From NCBI GenBank assembly GCA_900771955.1, contig CAAGPW010000256.1, forward strand, positions 1-26,526: a stretch of DNA of 26,526 nucleotides. The letters are read 5' to 3'. Numbering within the stretch: the stretch's first letter is position 1; each line of letters begins with the position of its first letter. Below are positions 8,121 to 15,311 of the stretch, piece by piece. A program made the translations under genes and the position numbers. Source of the stretch: Lachnospiraceae bacterium (GTDB taxonomy: Bacteria > Bacillota > Clostridia > Lachnospirales > Lachnospiraceae). A model generated the notes under the pieces. It was not told where the DNA came from and searched no databases. It was given only the letters and a program-made list of their open reading frames with translations.

Positions 8121-8313
8121 AAATATTCCGCGTTGCCACCCAAATTGCCATATTGCTATGACCTCTCTGACGTAGGATAAGGGCTACGAACCCGCAGGTC
8201 TCCCTGCCGACTCCGGAAGTGGAAAAGTTTCCTGCCCTGTCGGTTCACACCAGCCACCGGCTCTCTGAAAAAGGTCCTAAAAACCATAGCTTCCATCAAC
8301 GTCACTTTTGACA
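8072..8313 (-). ncRNA. T-box leader (serine-specific riboswitch)
   Basis: The minus strand carries the canonical T-box bulge sequence TGGGTGGCAACGCGG (8128-8142) just before a terminator, and a Stem I-like region with AGAGAGCCGGTGGCTGG and GTGTGAACCG, typical of these leaders. Uncharged tRNA pairs with the T-box bulge and stabilises the antiterminator. The likely specifier is a UCC (Ser) codon in the CTTTTCCACTTCC segment near 8225; that assignment is inferred. The downstream gene is serS, which fits serine specificity. Confidence 0.9.
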
Positions 8314-8319
8314 CCGTGT

Positions 8320-8348
8320 ATTATACACTTATTTTCCGGAGGTTGCAA
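8320..8348 (-). promoter_or_regulatory. Sigma-A promoter of the T-box/serS transcript
   Basis: TTGCAA, a 17 bp spacer and a perfect TATAAT on the minus strand, placing the start near 8313, just upstream of Stem I of the T-box leader. Confidence 0.8.
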
Positions 8349-8397
8349 GAAAATATTCCTGCAATTTAACTGTGCTAAAAAAAGCGGGGCAAAACAC

Positions 8398-10377
8398 TTA
8401 CAGCATCCCATCCTTGATCACATTGTGGTCGCGCAGTAATTTCTCGATCACCGTTCCCTGTATCTTGCGCAGCAGCGGTTTTTTGATCAGGTTGAGCGGC
8501 CCCGGCAGTTCGATCTCAAGCGGAGATTTTCCATCCATCAGCTTTACGCTGCTGTCGAGCAGTTCTCTGATATCATAGACACTGCCCCATACCTCCGGGA
8601 CGCCCCGATCCACACCGAGCAGTCCGTAAACCGCCTCCATCGCGGTACGCACGGAATATTCTGTCGTGAACACCGTGTCACGCGGTGTCTCGGTGAACTG
8701 ACCGAGAAATGCAAAGTTCACACAGCCATCCGGGATCACATCCGGGCGGTCTCCCTTGGCTCTCGGCATAAAGAATGCTGTGATATAAGGCATCATTGTA
8801 GGTACACACACAGCGCTGTGCTCTGCAAGCTCCGGGATCTCCTCTTCCGGCACACCGAGATGGTACAGCCACTCCTCGGTGATCTCCTTACCGGTACACT
8901 CTTTCATTGGCTTCTTTACATAATCGCCTGGAACATCGGTAAACAGACCGTATACCCAGACGCATACTTTTTCTTTATCCTGGTCTTTGAACTGTCCCTG
9001 ACGGTTGATTGTCCAGCTGAGCAGCCAGCTTGAATCCTTACAGCTTACGATTCCTCCGGTCACGACTTTTCCACTTCTCGGATCACGTTTGCAGATCTTT
9101 GTAATATAAGGAATGATCTTGTCATCCAGCGTTGTCACGGTCGCAGATTCCCAGTTTGTCTTTGCCACATCCGAACAGAATTTTTCCGGATGACCAAACA
9201 CCGGGTCCTGCTTTGCAATATTCTTCCAGAGACTCCAGCATCCACTCGTTCTCACCTCTGCATCTCCGTTCGGTGCATGATCCTGATCCCCGTAGATTGT
9301 GCCCTCGGTACAGCTTCCGTTCGTGACAAATACCAGATCGTTCTCGGTTAAAACGATGCCCTGCTCTATACCCTTGACCTTGCACTCGATCGCTTTTGCG
9401 ACCTTGCGCCCGTCTTTGATCTCAAAAATAACATTGGTGACTTCGGTATTAAACTGGAAGTCAACGCCCGCATCCTCCAGGTACTTCTGCATCGGAAGGA
9501 TCAGTGATTCATACTGATTATACTTGGTAAATTTCAGTGCACTGAAATCCGGCAGTCCCGCGATATGATGGATGAATCTCTGGAAATACAGCTTCATCTC
9601 CAGTGCACTGTGCCAGTTTTCAAATGCGAACATCGTTCTCCAGTAAAGCCAGAATGTAGAATCGAATACTTCGTCATCAAATACGTCCTCGATCTTCTTG
9701 TCATAGAGATCCTCATCCTTTGTAAAGAACAATTTCATGATCTCCATACAGCCCTTCTGGCTTAAATTAAACTTGCCGTCCGTATGTGCATCTTTTCCGC
9801 GTTCCACCGTGGCACGGCACAGTGAATAGTTCGGATCTTCCTTATTTAACCAGTAATACTCGTCGAGTACCGATGCGTCCGGCACTTCCAGCGACGGAAT
9901 GCTGCGGAACAGATCCCACAGACACTCAAAATGATTCTCCATCTCACGTCCGCCGCGCATGACATAGCCTCTCGTCGGGTCAAAGATACCATCGCAGGCA
10001 CCGCCCGCCACATCCATTGCCTCCAAAATATGGATATTGGAACCTTTCATCTGTCCGTCACGCACGAGGAAACATGCCGCCGCAAGTGATGCCAGTCCAC
10101 TGCCAACGATGTATGCACTCTTTTCATCTACGCCTTCCGGTTTTTTCGGCCGTGCAAATGCCTCATAATTGCCGTTTGTATAATATATGCCTTTGCTGTT
10201 TTTTTCGTATTTTCCACGCTCTGTATTGCGGTATGCTTCTCTTTCCTTTTCCTCAATCTTCTTTTTTTCTGCTTTGGATTCGCCGGAGGATTTCCGTCCC
10301 TGTGCTGCGACTGCCGCAATTCCGGCGCCCACTGCGAGTGTCGCGATTCCAAGCCCTATGTGTTTTTTCCCTGACAT
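8398..10377 (-). CDS. ohyA: Oleate hydratase (MCRA family) with N-terminal hydrophobic extension
   Basis: The family is FAD-dependent and adds water to the double bond of oleate and related fatty acids, giving 10-hydroxystearate; in gut Firmicutes it detoxifies host or diet fatty acids. From the chosen start there are 659 residues. The FAD-binding loop IVGSGLAS is at about 90-97, RGGREMEN at 141-148 holds the probable catalytic glutamate (E145), and KLYFQRFIHH lies near 262-271. Compared with typical members (about 560-590 residues) there is an extra N-terminal part: a hydrophobic helix (about 7-26) and a highly charged Lys/Glu linker to about 60, suggesting membrane attachment. The ATG at 10377 follows AAAGGTGG at good spacing; an upstream in-frame start at 10416 lacks this. 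Regulation by the upstream TetR protein is likely. Confidence 0.93.
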   Translation of the reverse strand: MSGKKHIGLGIATLAVGAGIAAVAAQGRKSSGESKAEKKKIEEKEREAYRNTERGKYEKNSKGIYYTNGNYEAFARPKKPEGVDEKSAYIVGSGLASLAAACFLVRDGQMKGSNIHILEAMDVAGGACDGIFDPTRGYVMRGGREMENHFECLWDLFRSIPSLEVPDASVLDEYYWLNKEDPNYSLCRATVERGKDAHTDGKFNLSQKGCMEIMKLFFTKDEDLYDKKIEDVFDDEVFDSTFWLYWRTMFAFENWHSALEMKLYFQRFIHHIAGLPDFSALKFTKYNQYESLILPMQKYLEDAGVDFQFNTEVTNVIFEIKDGRKVAKAIECKVKGIEQGIVLTENDLVFVTNGSCTEGTIYGDQDHAPNGDAEVRTSGCWSLWKNIAKQDPVFGHPEKFCSDVAKTNWESATVTTLDDKIIPYITKICKRDPRSGKVVTGGIVSCKDSSWLLSWTINRQGQFKDQDKEKVCVWVYGLFTDVPGDYVKKPMKECTGKEITEEWLYHLGVPEEEIPELAEHSAVCVPTMMPYITAFFMPRAKGDRPDVIPDGCVNFAFLGQFTETPRDTVFTTEYSVRTAMEAVYGLLGVDRGVPEVWGSVYDIRELLDSSVKLMDGKSPLEIELPGPLNLIKKPLLRKIQGTVIEKLLRDHNVIKDGML

Positions 10378-10483
10378 ATAAAAACCACCTTTCCAACTGT
10401 CGGACGAATGACTCATCCGCTCTTTTGTTTCATGCCTTTATCTTACCCCATTTTTTAATAATTACCACTTACAACCGGTTTGA

Positions 10484-10522
10484 AATGATAAATTTTTTAT
10501 CATTGTCCGGTCATTGATAAAA
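10484..10522. promoter_or_regulatory. Candidate TetR operator: three ATGATAAA-type elements
   Basis: AATGATAAA and TTTATCATT form a perfect inverted repeat with a 3 nt centre (10484-10504). After GTCCGGTC, a third element ATTGATAAA (10513-10521) makes a second, larger inverted pair with the middle one. The cluster lies between the tetR stop and the ohyA start, where a repressor of ohyA would bind. Binding is inferred from position and symmetry. Confidence 0.55.
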
Positions 10523-11089
10523 TCAGTTCTTCTTTATCTGTTCAAAGTTATGGATGGAATTGGCAATGTTACCGTACAATGTAATTCCCATGCGCTTCAC
10601 GATCACTTTGTAGTCATCCTTCATACCACGGTCGATCCAGTCTAACATCGTTCCGACAAAGCCGTATTTATAAAACTCGGCTATAAAGCGTTTGTCCTCC
10701 TGTGCGAGCTCCATACCGGTGCATTTTTCCTCAACCACATCCGCGATCAGCTGATAAGTCAGCTTATACAGATAATTCTCAATTTTATTTCTGCTGACCG
10801 AATGATACACATTCATGATAAATGGCCGGTTCTCCAAAACTGCCTCAAAGATCTGCCCGATGCCTTCCTGCCAGGTATCATAGGTCTTCTTATCCTGCAA
10901 CGCCCGCTTTCCGTCCTCGACACACACCCACTCCACAAGATCATAAATATCCTTGAAATGATAATAAAATGTCATACGGCTGATCCCGCATTCCTCGGTC
11001 AGATCATTGATCGTGATCTTATCGATCGGCTTTTGCAAAAGCAGCTTCTTTAGTGCATCTTCCAGCGCATACTTTGTCGTGTTGGGCAT
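10523..11089 (-). CDS. TetR/AcrR-family transcriptional regulator
   Basis: The 188-residue protein has a standard TetR N-terminal helix-turn-helix: KITINDLTEECGISRMTFYYHFKD at about 24-47, ending in the typical YYHFKD recognition helix, preceded by a first helix ALEDALKKLLLQKPID. The C-terminal ligand domain (about 60-188) is helical and contains the segment YKYGFVGTMLDWIDRGMK, seen in DhaS-like/TetR_C members. It is upstream of and in the same direction as the oleate hydratase gene, so a fatty-acid-responsive repressor is a reasonable inference. Its own promoter is at 11120-11148. Confidence 0.92.
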   Translation of the reverse strand: MPNTTKYALEDALKKLLLQKPIDKITINDLTEECGISRMTFYYHFKDIYDLVEWVCVEDGKRALQDKKTYDTWQEGIGQIFEAVLENRPFIMNVYHSVSRNKIENYLYKLTYQLIADVVEEKCTGMELAQEDKRFIAEFYKYGFVGTMLDWIDRGMKDDYKVIVKRMGITLYGNIANSIHNFEQIKKN

Positions 11090-11119
11090 ATATGCTTCCT
11101 CCCGAATTAATTTGACTTT

Positions 11120-11148
11120 ATTTTAACCCTTTGCCGTCCAGACCGCAA
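11120..11148 (-). promoter_or_regulatory. Candidate promoter of the tetR gene
   Basis: TTGCGG, a 17 bp spacer and TAAAAT (5 of 6) on the minus strand, 31 bp upstream of the tetR start codon. The -35 is only moderate. Confidence 0.5.
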
Positions 11149-11240
11149 ATTAAGTTTTTCGAAACTTTTTCTAAATTTTTTAAATGAAAACAGAGACCAG
11201 CTAAAACACAGGATTCCGGTGTTTTTCTTTTTCTGTTTTA

Positions 11241-11272
11241 TTGTAAACTCGTGCAACACATCAAGTTGACAT
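11241..11272 (+). promoter_or_regulatory. BirA-type operator overlapping the bioB promoter
   Basis: TTGTAAAC (11241-11248), 16 nt, then GTTGACAT (11265-11272) matches the Firmicutes BirA (biotin protein ligase-repressor) pattern TTGTAAAC/GTTTACAA in spacing, with two mismatches in the right half-site. The right half-site contains TTGACA (11266-11271), a consensus -35 box, so bound repressor would block the bioB promoter. The -10 is weak (TAATGT after 17 bp, or GCTAAT after 15). Confidence 0.65.
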
Positions 11273-11327
11273 TCTTTCTCAGTTATGCTAATGTTGACTT
11301 ATCATTTTTACTAAGGAAGGTATTACT

Positions 11328-12332
11328 ATGATTTCTGAGATTCAGACGCAAGAACCTGCAAATGAACTTTTTTTCTCCATTGGAGATGAACCGGCTCTCT
11401 CCCGCGACGAGGCGATCGCGCTCATCAATCTGCCGGATGACCGGGTAGATGAGCTTCTCTTACGCGCCGGGGCACTGCGCAAAAAATATAAGGGCGACCG
11501 GGTCGGCATCCATCTTCTGACCAATGTAAGGAGCGGAAACTGTTCCCAGAACTGTGCCTACTGCGCCCAGTCATGTCGCTCTTCCGCAGACATCGAGACT
11601 TACAAATGGGTTGCGGAAGATAAACTTTATCAGGACAATTCATTTGTGCATGACAACCATCTTTCCATGCACTGTATGGGATTAAGCGGTATGAAATTTT
11701 CCGATGACGAGATTGAAAAACTCGCAGAGCGCATCCGCGTCATGAAAGCGGAGGGGACACATCTGTGCTGCTCGATCGGTTTTCTGACCGAAAAACAGGC
11801 ACTTATGTTAAAAGAAGCCGGACTCGACCGCATCAACCATAATTTAAACAGCAGCCGTTCCTATTATCCGAATATCTGCACCACCCACACCTATGAACAG
11901 CGTGTGGAAAATATCCATATGCTGCAGAGGCTCGGCTTTGAGATCTGCAGCGGCGGCATCATCGGCATGGGGGAAAGCAGGGAAGATGTCGTGGATATGT
12001 TACTTGATCTCCGCGAGATCAAACCGGAAGCGCTGCCGATCAATTTTCTGATCCCGATCCAGGGCACCCCGCTCGCGGATACGGATACTTCCATGCTCAC
12101 CCCTGCCTACTGTTTAAAGGTATTATGCCTCGCCAGACTGATGGTGCCAAAGGCGGATATCCGCTGCGCCGCCGGTCGTGAGATCTATTTTAAAGGACGT
12201 GAAAAGGAACTGCTCACTGTTGTAAATTCCATCTTTGCTTCCGGTTATCTGACCGCAGACGGACAGGGCATCTCCGATACGCTACAGATGATCACGGATG
12301 CCGGATTTACCTATGAGATTGAATCTGACTGA
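11328..12332 (+). CDS. bioB: Biotin synthase
   Basis: BioB is a radical SAM enzyme that inserts sulfur into dethiobiotin to make biotin. The 334 residues include the [4Fe-4S]/SAM motif CSQNCAYC (C72, C76, C79), and likely auxiliary [2Fe-2S] ligands C116, C147 or C148, C207 in ICSGGIIGMGE, and R284 in RCAAGRE. HNLNSSRSYYPNI is a BioB signature. The start ATG follows AAGGAAGG at 7 nt. No bioA, bioD or bioF is near, so the cell may make biotin from imported dethiobiotin, or the rest of the pathway may lie elsewhere. Control by BirA through the operator at 11241-11272 is likely. Confidence 0.96.
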   Translation: MISEIQTQEPANELFFSIGDEPALSRDEAIALINLPDDRVDELLLRAGALRKKYKGDRVGIHLLTNVRSGNCSQNCAYCAQSCRSSADIETYKWVAEDKLYQDNSFVHDNHLSMHCMGLSGMKFSDDEIEKLAERIRVMKAEGTHLCCSIGFLTEKQALMLKEAGLDRINHNLNSSRSYYPNICTTHTYEQRVENIHMLQRLGFEICSGGIIGMGESREDVVDMLLDLREIKPEALPINFLIPIQGTPLADTDTSMLTPAYCLKVLCLARLMVPKADIRCAAGREIYFKGREKELLTVVNSIFASGYLTADGQGISDTLQMITDAGFTYEIESD

Positions 12333-12347
12333 TCAATTACCTTCTGA

Positions 12348-12465
12348 TATACGCTTACCGGCAAATTTTATGCAGATGAAAACTGTATCGGCTGCGGAAT
12401 GTATCAATGCCTGCCCACAGTCTGCCATCTGGTATGGAAAAGGGGAAATCCATCCTTACCGGTGA
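12348..12465 (+). pseudogene. Decayed ferredoxin-like 4Fe-4S fragment
   Basis: Just after bioB, one frame reads KFYADENCIGCG and, after a two-base loss near 12396, the next frame reads ECINACPQSAIWYGKGE and stops at 12463. Joined, this is a textbook Cx2Cx2Cx3CP cluster-binding motif (CIGC, EC, ACP). There is no start codon or ribosome binding site, an in-frame TGA lies at 12345, and the second cluster motif that usually follows is missing. It is therefore a remnant of a 4Fe-4S protein (ferredoxin or a DUF362/EFR1-like protein), not an expressed gene. Confidence 0.55.
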
Positions 12466-12471
12466 CCAGGA

Positions 12472-13253
12472 TTACTCCCCGGTTTCTAAGGTTCCTTTTA
12501 AATACAGGCACGCCTCGCCCGACACGATCGTCTTTTCGCCTTCGGCTTCACAGAATAATACCCCGCCACGCTCAGACAGCTGTCTGGCGATCAGATGATC
12601 CTTTCCGAGCTTTTCCTGCCAGATCGGCACCAGACTGCAGTGGGAAGACCCGGTCACCGGGTCTTCATCAAAAAGCTCAGGGCAAAAATACCGGGATACA
12701 AAATCTGCGTCTGTTCCCTTCGCCGTTATCACGATTCCAAGCCATCTGTCCAGTTCTGCCAGTCTGTTATAATCCGGCACATAATTTCTGACCGTTTCTT
12801 CATTTTCTAAGACCAGAAAAAGATCTCTGTCCGCATAGACCTCTTTTACCGGTGTCTGCACTTTTTTACGATTTCCTCTGTCTCTTTGATCCGCTCCGGT
12901 ACTCTGGTCGGAAGTGTCATTTCATAACGTTCTTTTACCTTATGGACGGTCAGCGTCCCACTCATCGTTTCAAACTGCACCACATCTTTTCCGGGCTCCA
13001 TAAAATTTAAAACCACATAAGCTGATGCCAGCGTGGCATGCCCGCACAGATCGATCTCTGCAACCGGGGTAAACCACCGCAGGCTGTAACCTTCTTTCGT
13101 TTTTCTTAAAAATGCGGTTTCCGGCAGATTGTTTTCCCCTGCGATCTTCTGCATCCTGTCATCTGAAAGGGGATGATCCATCACACATACTCCCGCGGGA
13201 TTTCCGTGGAATAACTGATCCGAAAACGCATTTACTACATAATACTCTGCCAT
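12472..13253 (-). pseudogene. PhzF-family isomerase gene split by a frameshift
   Basis: Two adjacent frames make one PhzF-like protein of about 260 residues (diaminopimelate-epimerase fold; substrates of most members unknown). The 5' part has FHGNPAGVCV, the probable catalytic glutamate in NNLPETAFL, and WFTPVAEIDLCGHATLA. The 3' part has FDEDPVTGSSHC, the second-lobe signature. The break is at a run of six A (12862-12867) within A AAA AAG; a -1 shift there restores the frame exactly. This may be a true mutation, a sequencing error in a homopolymer, or functional slippage. The ATG at 13253 follows GGTGGGAG and lies 2 bp after the bile salt hydrolase stop, so the two are one operon. Confidence 0.8.
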
Positions 13254-13255
13254 TT

Positions 13256-14230
13256 TTAATTCTCCCACCTGATCTGTTCGCCTGTCACAAGCGGGTAACG
13301 CAAAAGACTGCTCCCGTCTAAGTCTTCACGATGCATATCTACTGCTGTGATCTGATGGTTTTCATAGGTCGTATAATAATAGATTCCTTTATCCGCATTG
13401 CAGCACGAGGTGTAAAGCGTGATCTCGTATTTTCCTTCTGCAACCTCACAACAGCCTCTCTGCTGGTCCACAGACCCTAAAATATGAAAGAACTGACTGA
13501 CGCTCTCCATCTCTCCTTCACCGGAAACTGCATGCATTTTGGTAAATGCAGCTTTCGCAAAACGGGATGCCGAAGAAAGATCGCCCGGCAGTCCGAGCGC
13601 TCCCATCCCACGGCTGTAGGTCTTAAGCGGAAGTTTCTCCGAGAAATGATTTTCCGGCTGTTTTTCCGATAAATTCATATAGTTATTCAAAAGAAACATC
13701 TGGGTTTCAAACGGCGGATTGTTGGTCAGCACACCGACCGGATTATCATACACATGCAGTCCGTCCGCCATACATTCTACGGTGATCGCTTCGTTTTTGT
13801 CCGCAATGATCCAATGCAGCCCTGCACTCGGCAGCTTTTCGTTAAACGGTGTCCCGACCAGATTCATTTTCTTTAGCAGTGTGCGCACTTCCTGCATTGA
13901 TGCACACTGTCCGAGCACCCAGGGGATAAATTCATACTGAGCCACATTTTCCCTGTCATTTTCCACTTCCTGATAGGCGGCATTTCCGACAAAGTTAAGA
14001 CCCGCCATTCCAACACCTTTTTCATTAATAGCATCATAATAAAGCGGGTAATCGCCTGCCACATGTGCCATTCCAACGATCGCATAATGCCTGTCCCGCT
14101 CTCCCATGTATCTGAACTGAAACGGATAATTCCGAGGTGTCACAGTCACTTCATCACCGTAAGAAAATTCATAATCCAGAGTTCTTCCAAAATAAAAATC
14201 TTTTGTTTTATAAGTTGCTGCTGTACACAT
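13256..14230 (-). CDS. bsh: Choloylglycine / bile salt hydrolase (C59 Ntn hydrolase)
   Basis: The enzyme hydrolyses the amide bond of glycine- or taurine-conjugated bile acids. The 324 residues begin MCTAATY, so removal of Met exposes the catalytic Cys2. The active-site set is visible: R16 and D19 in GRTLDYE, Asn in GLNFVGN (about 79-83), N170/N171 in TNNPPFE, and R223 in DLSSASRFAKAAF. The sequence style matches true bile salt hydrolases more than penicillin V acylases, but substrate needs an assay. AAAGGAAC precedes the ATG. It has its own promoter (14265-14293) and is followed at once by the PhzF gene. The family acts in the cytoplasm; no signal peptide is seen. Confidence 0.93.
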   Translation of the reverse strand: MCTAATYKTKDFYFGRTLDYEFSYGDEVTVTPRNYPFQFRYMGERDRHYAIVGMAHVAGDYPLYYDAINEKGVGMAGLNFVGNAAYQEVENDRENVAQYEFIPWVLGQCASMQEVRTLLKKMNLVGTPFNEKLPSAGLHWIIADKNEAITVECMADGLHVYDNPVGVLTNNPPFETQMFLLNNYMNLSEKQPENHFSEKLPLKTYSRGMGALGLPGDLSSASRFAKAAFTKMHAVSGEGEMESVSQFFHILGSVDQQRGCCEVAEGKYEITLYTSCCNADKGIYYYTTYENHQITAVDMHREDLDGSSLLRYPLVTGEQIRWEN

Positions 14231-14264
14231 GCATATCGTTCCTTTCTTTCTGATTCTTCTAATT

Positions 14265-14293
14265 ATTATAACCGCTTGATCCCGAAATATAAA
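14265..14293 (-). promoter_or_regulatory. Promoter of the bile salt hydrolase operon
   Basis: TTTATA, a 17 bp spacer and a perfect TATAAT on the minus strand, 34 bp upstream of the ATG. The -35 overlaps one arm of the inverted repeat at 14291-14335. Confidence 0.65.
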
Positions 14294-14335
14294 TACCCCG
14301 AAACCACTTATTTTTCAAGTGTTTTCAGGGTATTT
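14291..14335. repeat. Inverted repeat upstream of the bile salt hydrolase
   Basis: Outer arms AAATACCC and GGGTATTT enclose inner arms CACTT/AAGTG. It lies between the stop of the double-HTH regulator (14361) and the bsh promoter. It could end the regulator transcript, although only a short T-rich stretch follows on the minus strand, or act as an operator since it touches the -35. Confidence 0.55.
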
Positions 14336-14360
14336 GACGAATCCTGTTCATTTTTTATAC

Positions 14361-15074
14361 TCAGGCATCTGTGCCTTTTAGCAGTTCATATCCCATTCCC
14401 ATGATTCCTGTAATCCTGCTCCTGCAGGTCTCATCCAGATAATCCCATATTTCATTCAGCACATTAAAATTCTCAATATGCCCGCTGAGCAGATAAGACG
14501 GACTGCAGCGGAATTTCCGATATGCATTCCATAACAGTTCAATATCGATCTCTGTCTCTCCCCGCTCCAGCTTCCGGTATTTTTTTATACCGATCTCAAG
14601 TTCCTCCGACATCTCTAACTGTGATATGGAGTGTATATTCCTAAGCTTGTAAATAACCGTGTCTTTTTTGTCATTCAACACCTGTCTCAAACGACGCAGT
14701 TCTTCCTTATAGTTTTGAAATCTGTCCTCCGGTACATTCGAAGCTACGCGGTCAAGACCTGTTTCTAACAGCCATACGACAAGCAGCATCAGTTGTTCCC
14801 GTTCTTCCCACGAAGTCACACCGTTTTGCTCGATCAAAAGCTCAACTGCCCCTGTTTTCCGGTGCTCCCCTGTGATAATATAATCTATGTCCATGCCCTG
14901 TCTGGCAAATTCCTTAAGCGTTTCTGCCTGGTAACGGTTGCGTCCTGATTCCAGACGGCACACCTGCGCCTGACTCAGATTGGTATCACGGCTGATATCC
15001 ATCTGTGTTTTTCCCATCTGCTTACGGAACTGAACAATACGCTTTAAAACCTCTTGATATTCACTTTCTCTCAT
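14361..15074 (-). CDS. Transcriptional regulator with two Cro/C1-type HTH domains
   Basis: The 237-residue protein (from the ATG at 15074) has an N-terminal XRE helix-turn-helix at about 8-65: FRKQMGKTQMDISRDTNLSQ with AQVCRLESGRNRYQ, ending DIDYIITG. A second, more diverged copy lies near 150-210: LRNIHSISQLEMSEELEIG with KKYRKLERGETE, ending PSYLLSG. A helical linker (about 75-145) joins them. A longer reading from 15143 would add 23 residues but lacks a ribosome binding site; GGAG lies 10 nt before the chosen start. It sits directly upstream of bsh in the same direction, so control of bsh is possible but unproven. A palindrome (15077-15110) overlaps its ribosome binding site. Confidence 0.85.
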   Translation of the reverse strand: MRESEYQEVLKRIVQFRKQMGKTQMDISRDTNLSQAQVCRLESGRNRYQAETLKEFARQGMDIDYIITGEHRKTGAVELLIEQNGVTSWEEREQLMLLVVWLLETGLDRVASNVPEDRFQNYKEELRRLRQVLNDKKDTVIYKLRNIHSISQLEMSEELEIGIKKYRKLERGETEIDIELLWNAYRKFRCSPSYLLSGHIENFNVLNEIWDYLDETCRSRITGIMGMGYELLKGTDA

Positions 15075-15076
15075 TT

Positions 15077-15110
15077 CGTACAATCTCCAAACATATATGG
15101 ATATTGTACG
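15077..15110. promoter_or_regulatory. Inverted repeat covering the RBS of the double-HTH regulator
   Basis: Arms CGTACAAT (15077-15084) and ATTGTACG (15103-15110) pair perfectly, and TCC/GGA inside extends the stem, taking in the GGAG ribosome binding site. It could be an autoregulatory operator or an mRNA hairpin that hides the RBS. Confidence 0.5.
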
Positions 15111-15250
15111 CAATCTTTGGATTCCTATTTGTATGCCGTTCACGTATTTTCTCTGTCTTTAAGGACTTCCCATACTCTTTTGTTTATTCTGTAATGAATT
15201 ATCATAGTTATTTTTAAATGGATTTACTAAACTTCTGATATCCAACTGCA

Positions 15251-15288
15251 AAATGGCGAAAGACCAATTTTAATGTCTTTCGCCATTT
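15251..15288 (-). terminator. Strong terminator after the C69 dipeptidase
   Basis: A perfect 14 bp stem, AAATGGCGAAAGAC with GTCTTTCGCCATTT, closes a 10 nt loop. The minus strand ends ATTTTGC, and the plus strand ends in seven T, so it would work in both directions. It separates the dipeptidase from the regulator gene downstream. Confidence 0.8.
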
Positions 15289-15311
15289 TTTTCTAAAATA
15301 TATTCCGTTTT

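Noticed and set aside
8349..8397. Terminator after oleate hydratase
   Set aside because: A T run is present on the minus strand, but I find no stable stem before it.
10378..10416. N-terminal 13-residue extension of the oleate hydratase
   Set aside because: The longer start has no ribosome binding site, and the AAAGGTGG for the ATG at 10377 lies inside it.
12466..12471. Overlap or terminator between the ferredoxin relic and the convergent PhzF gene
   Set aside because: No hairpin with a T run is seen in this short gap.
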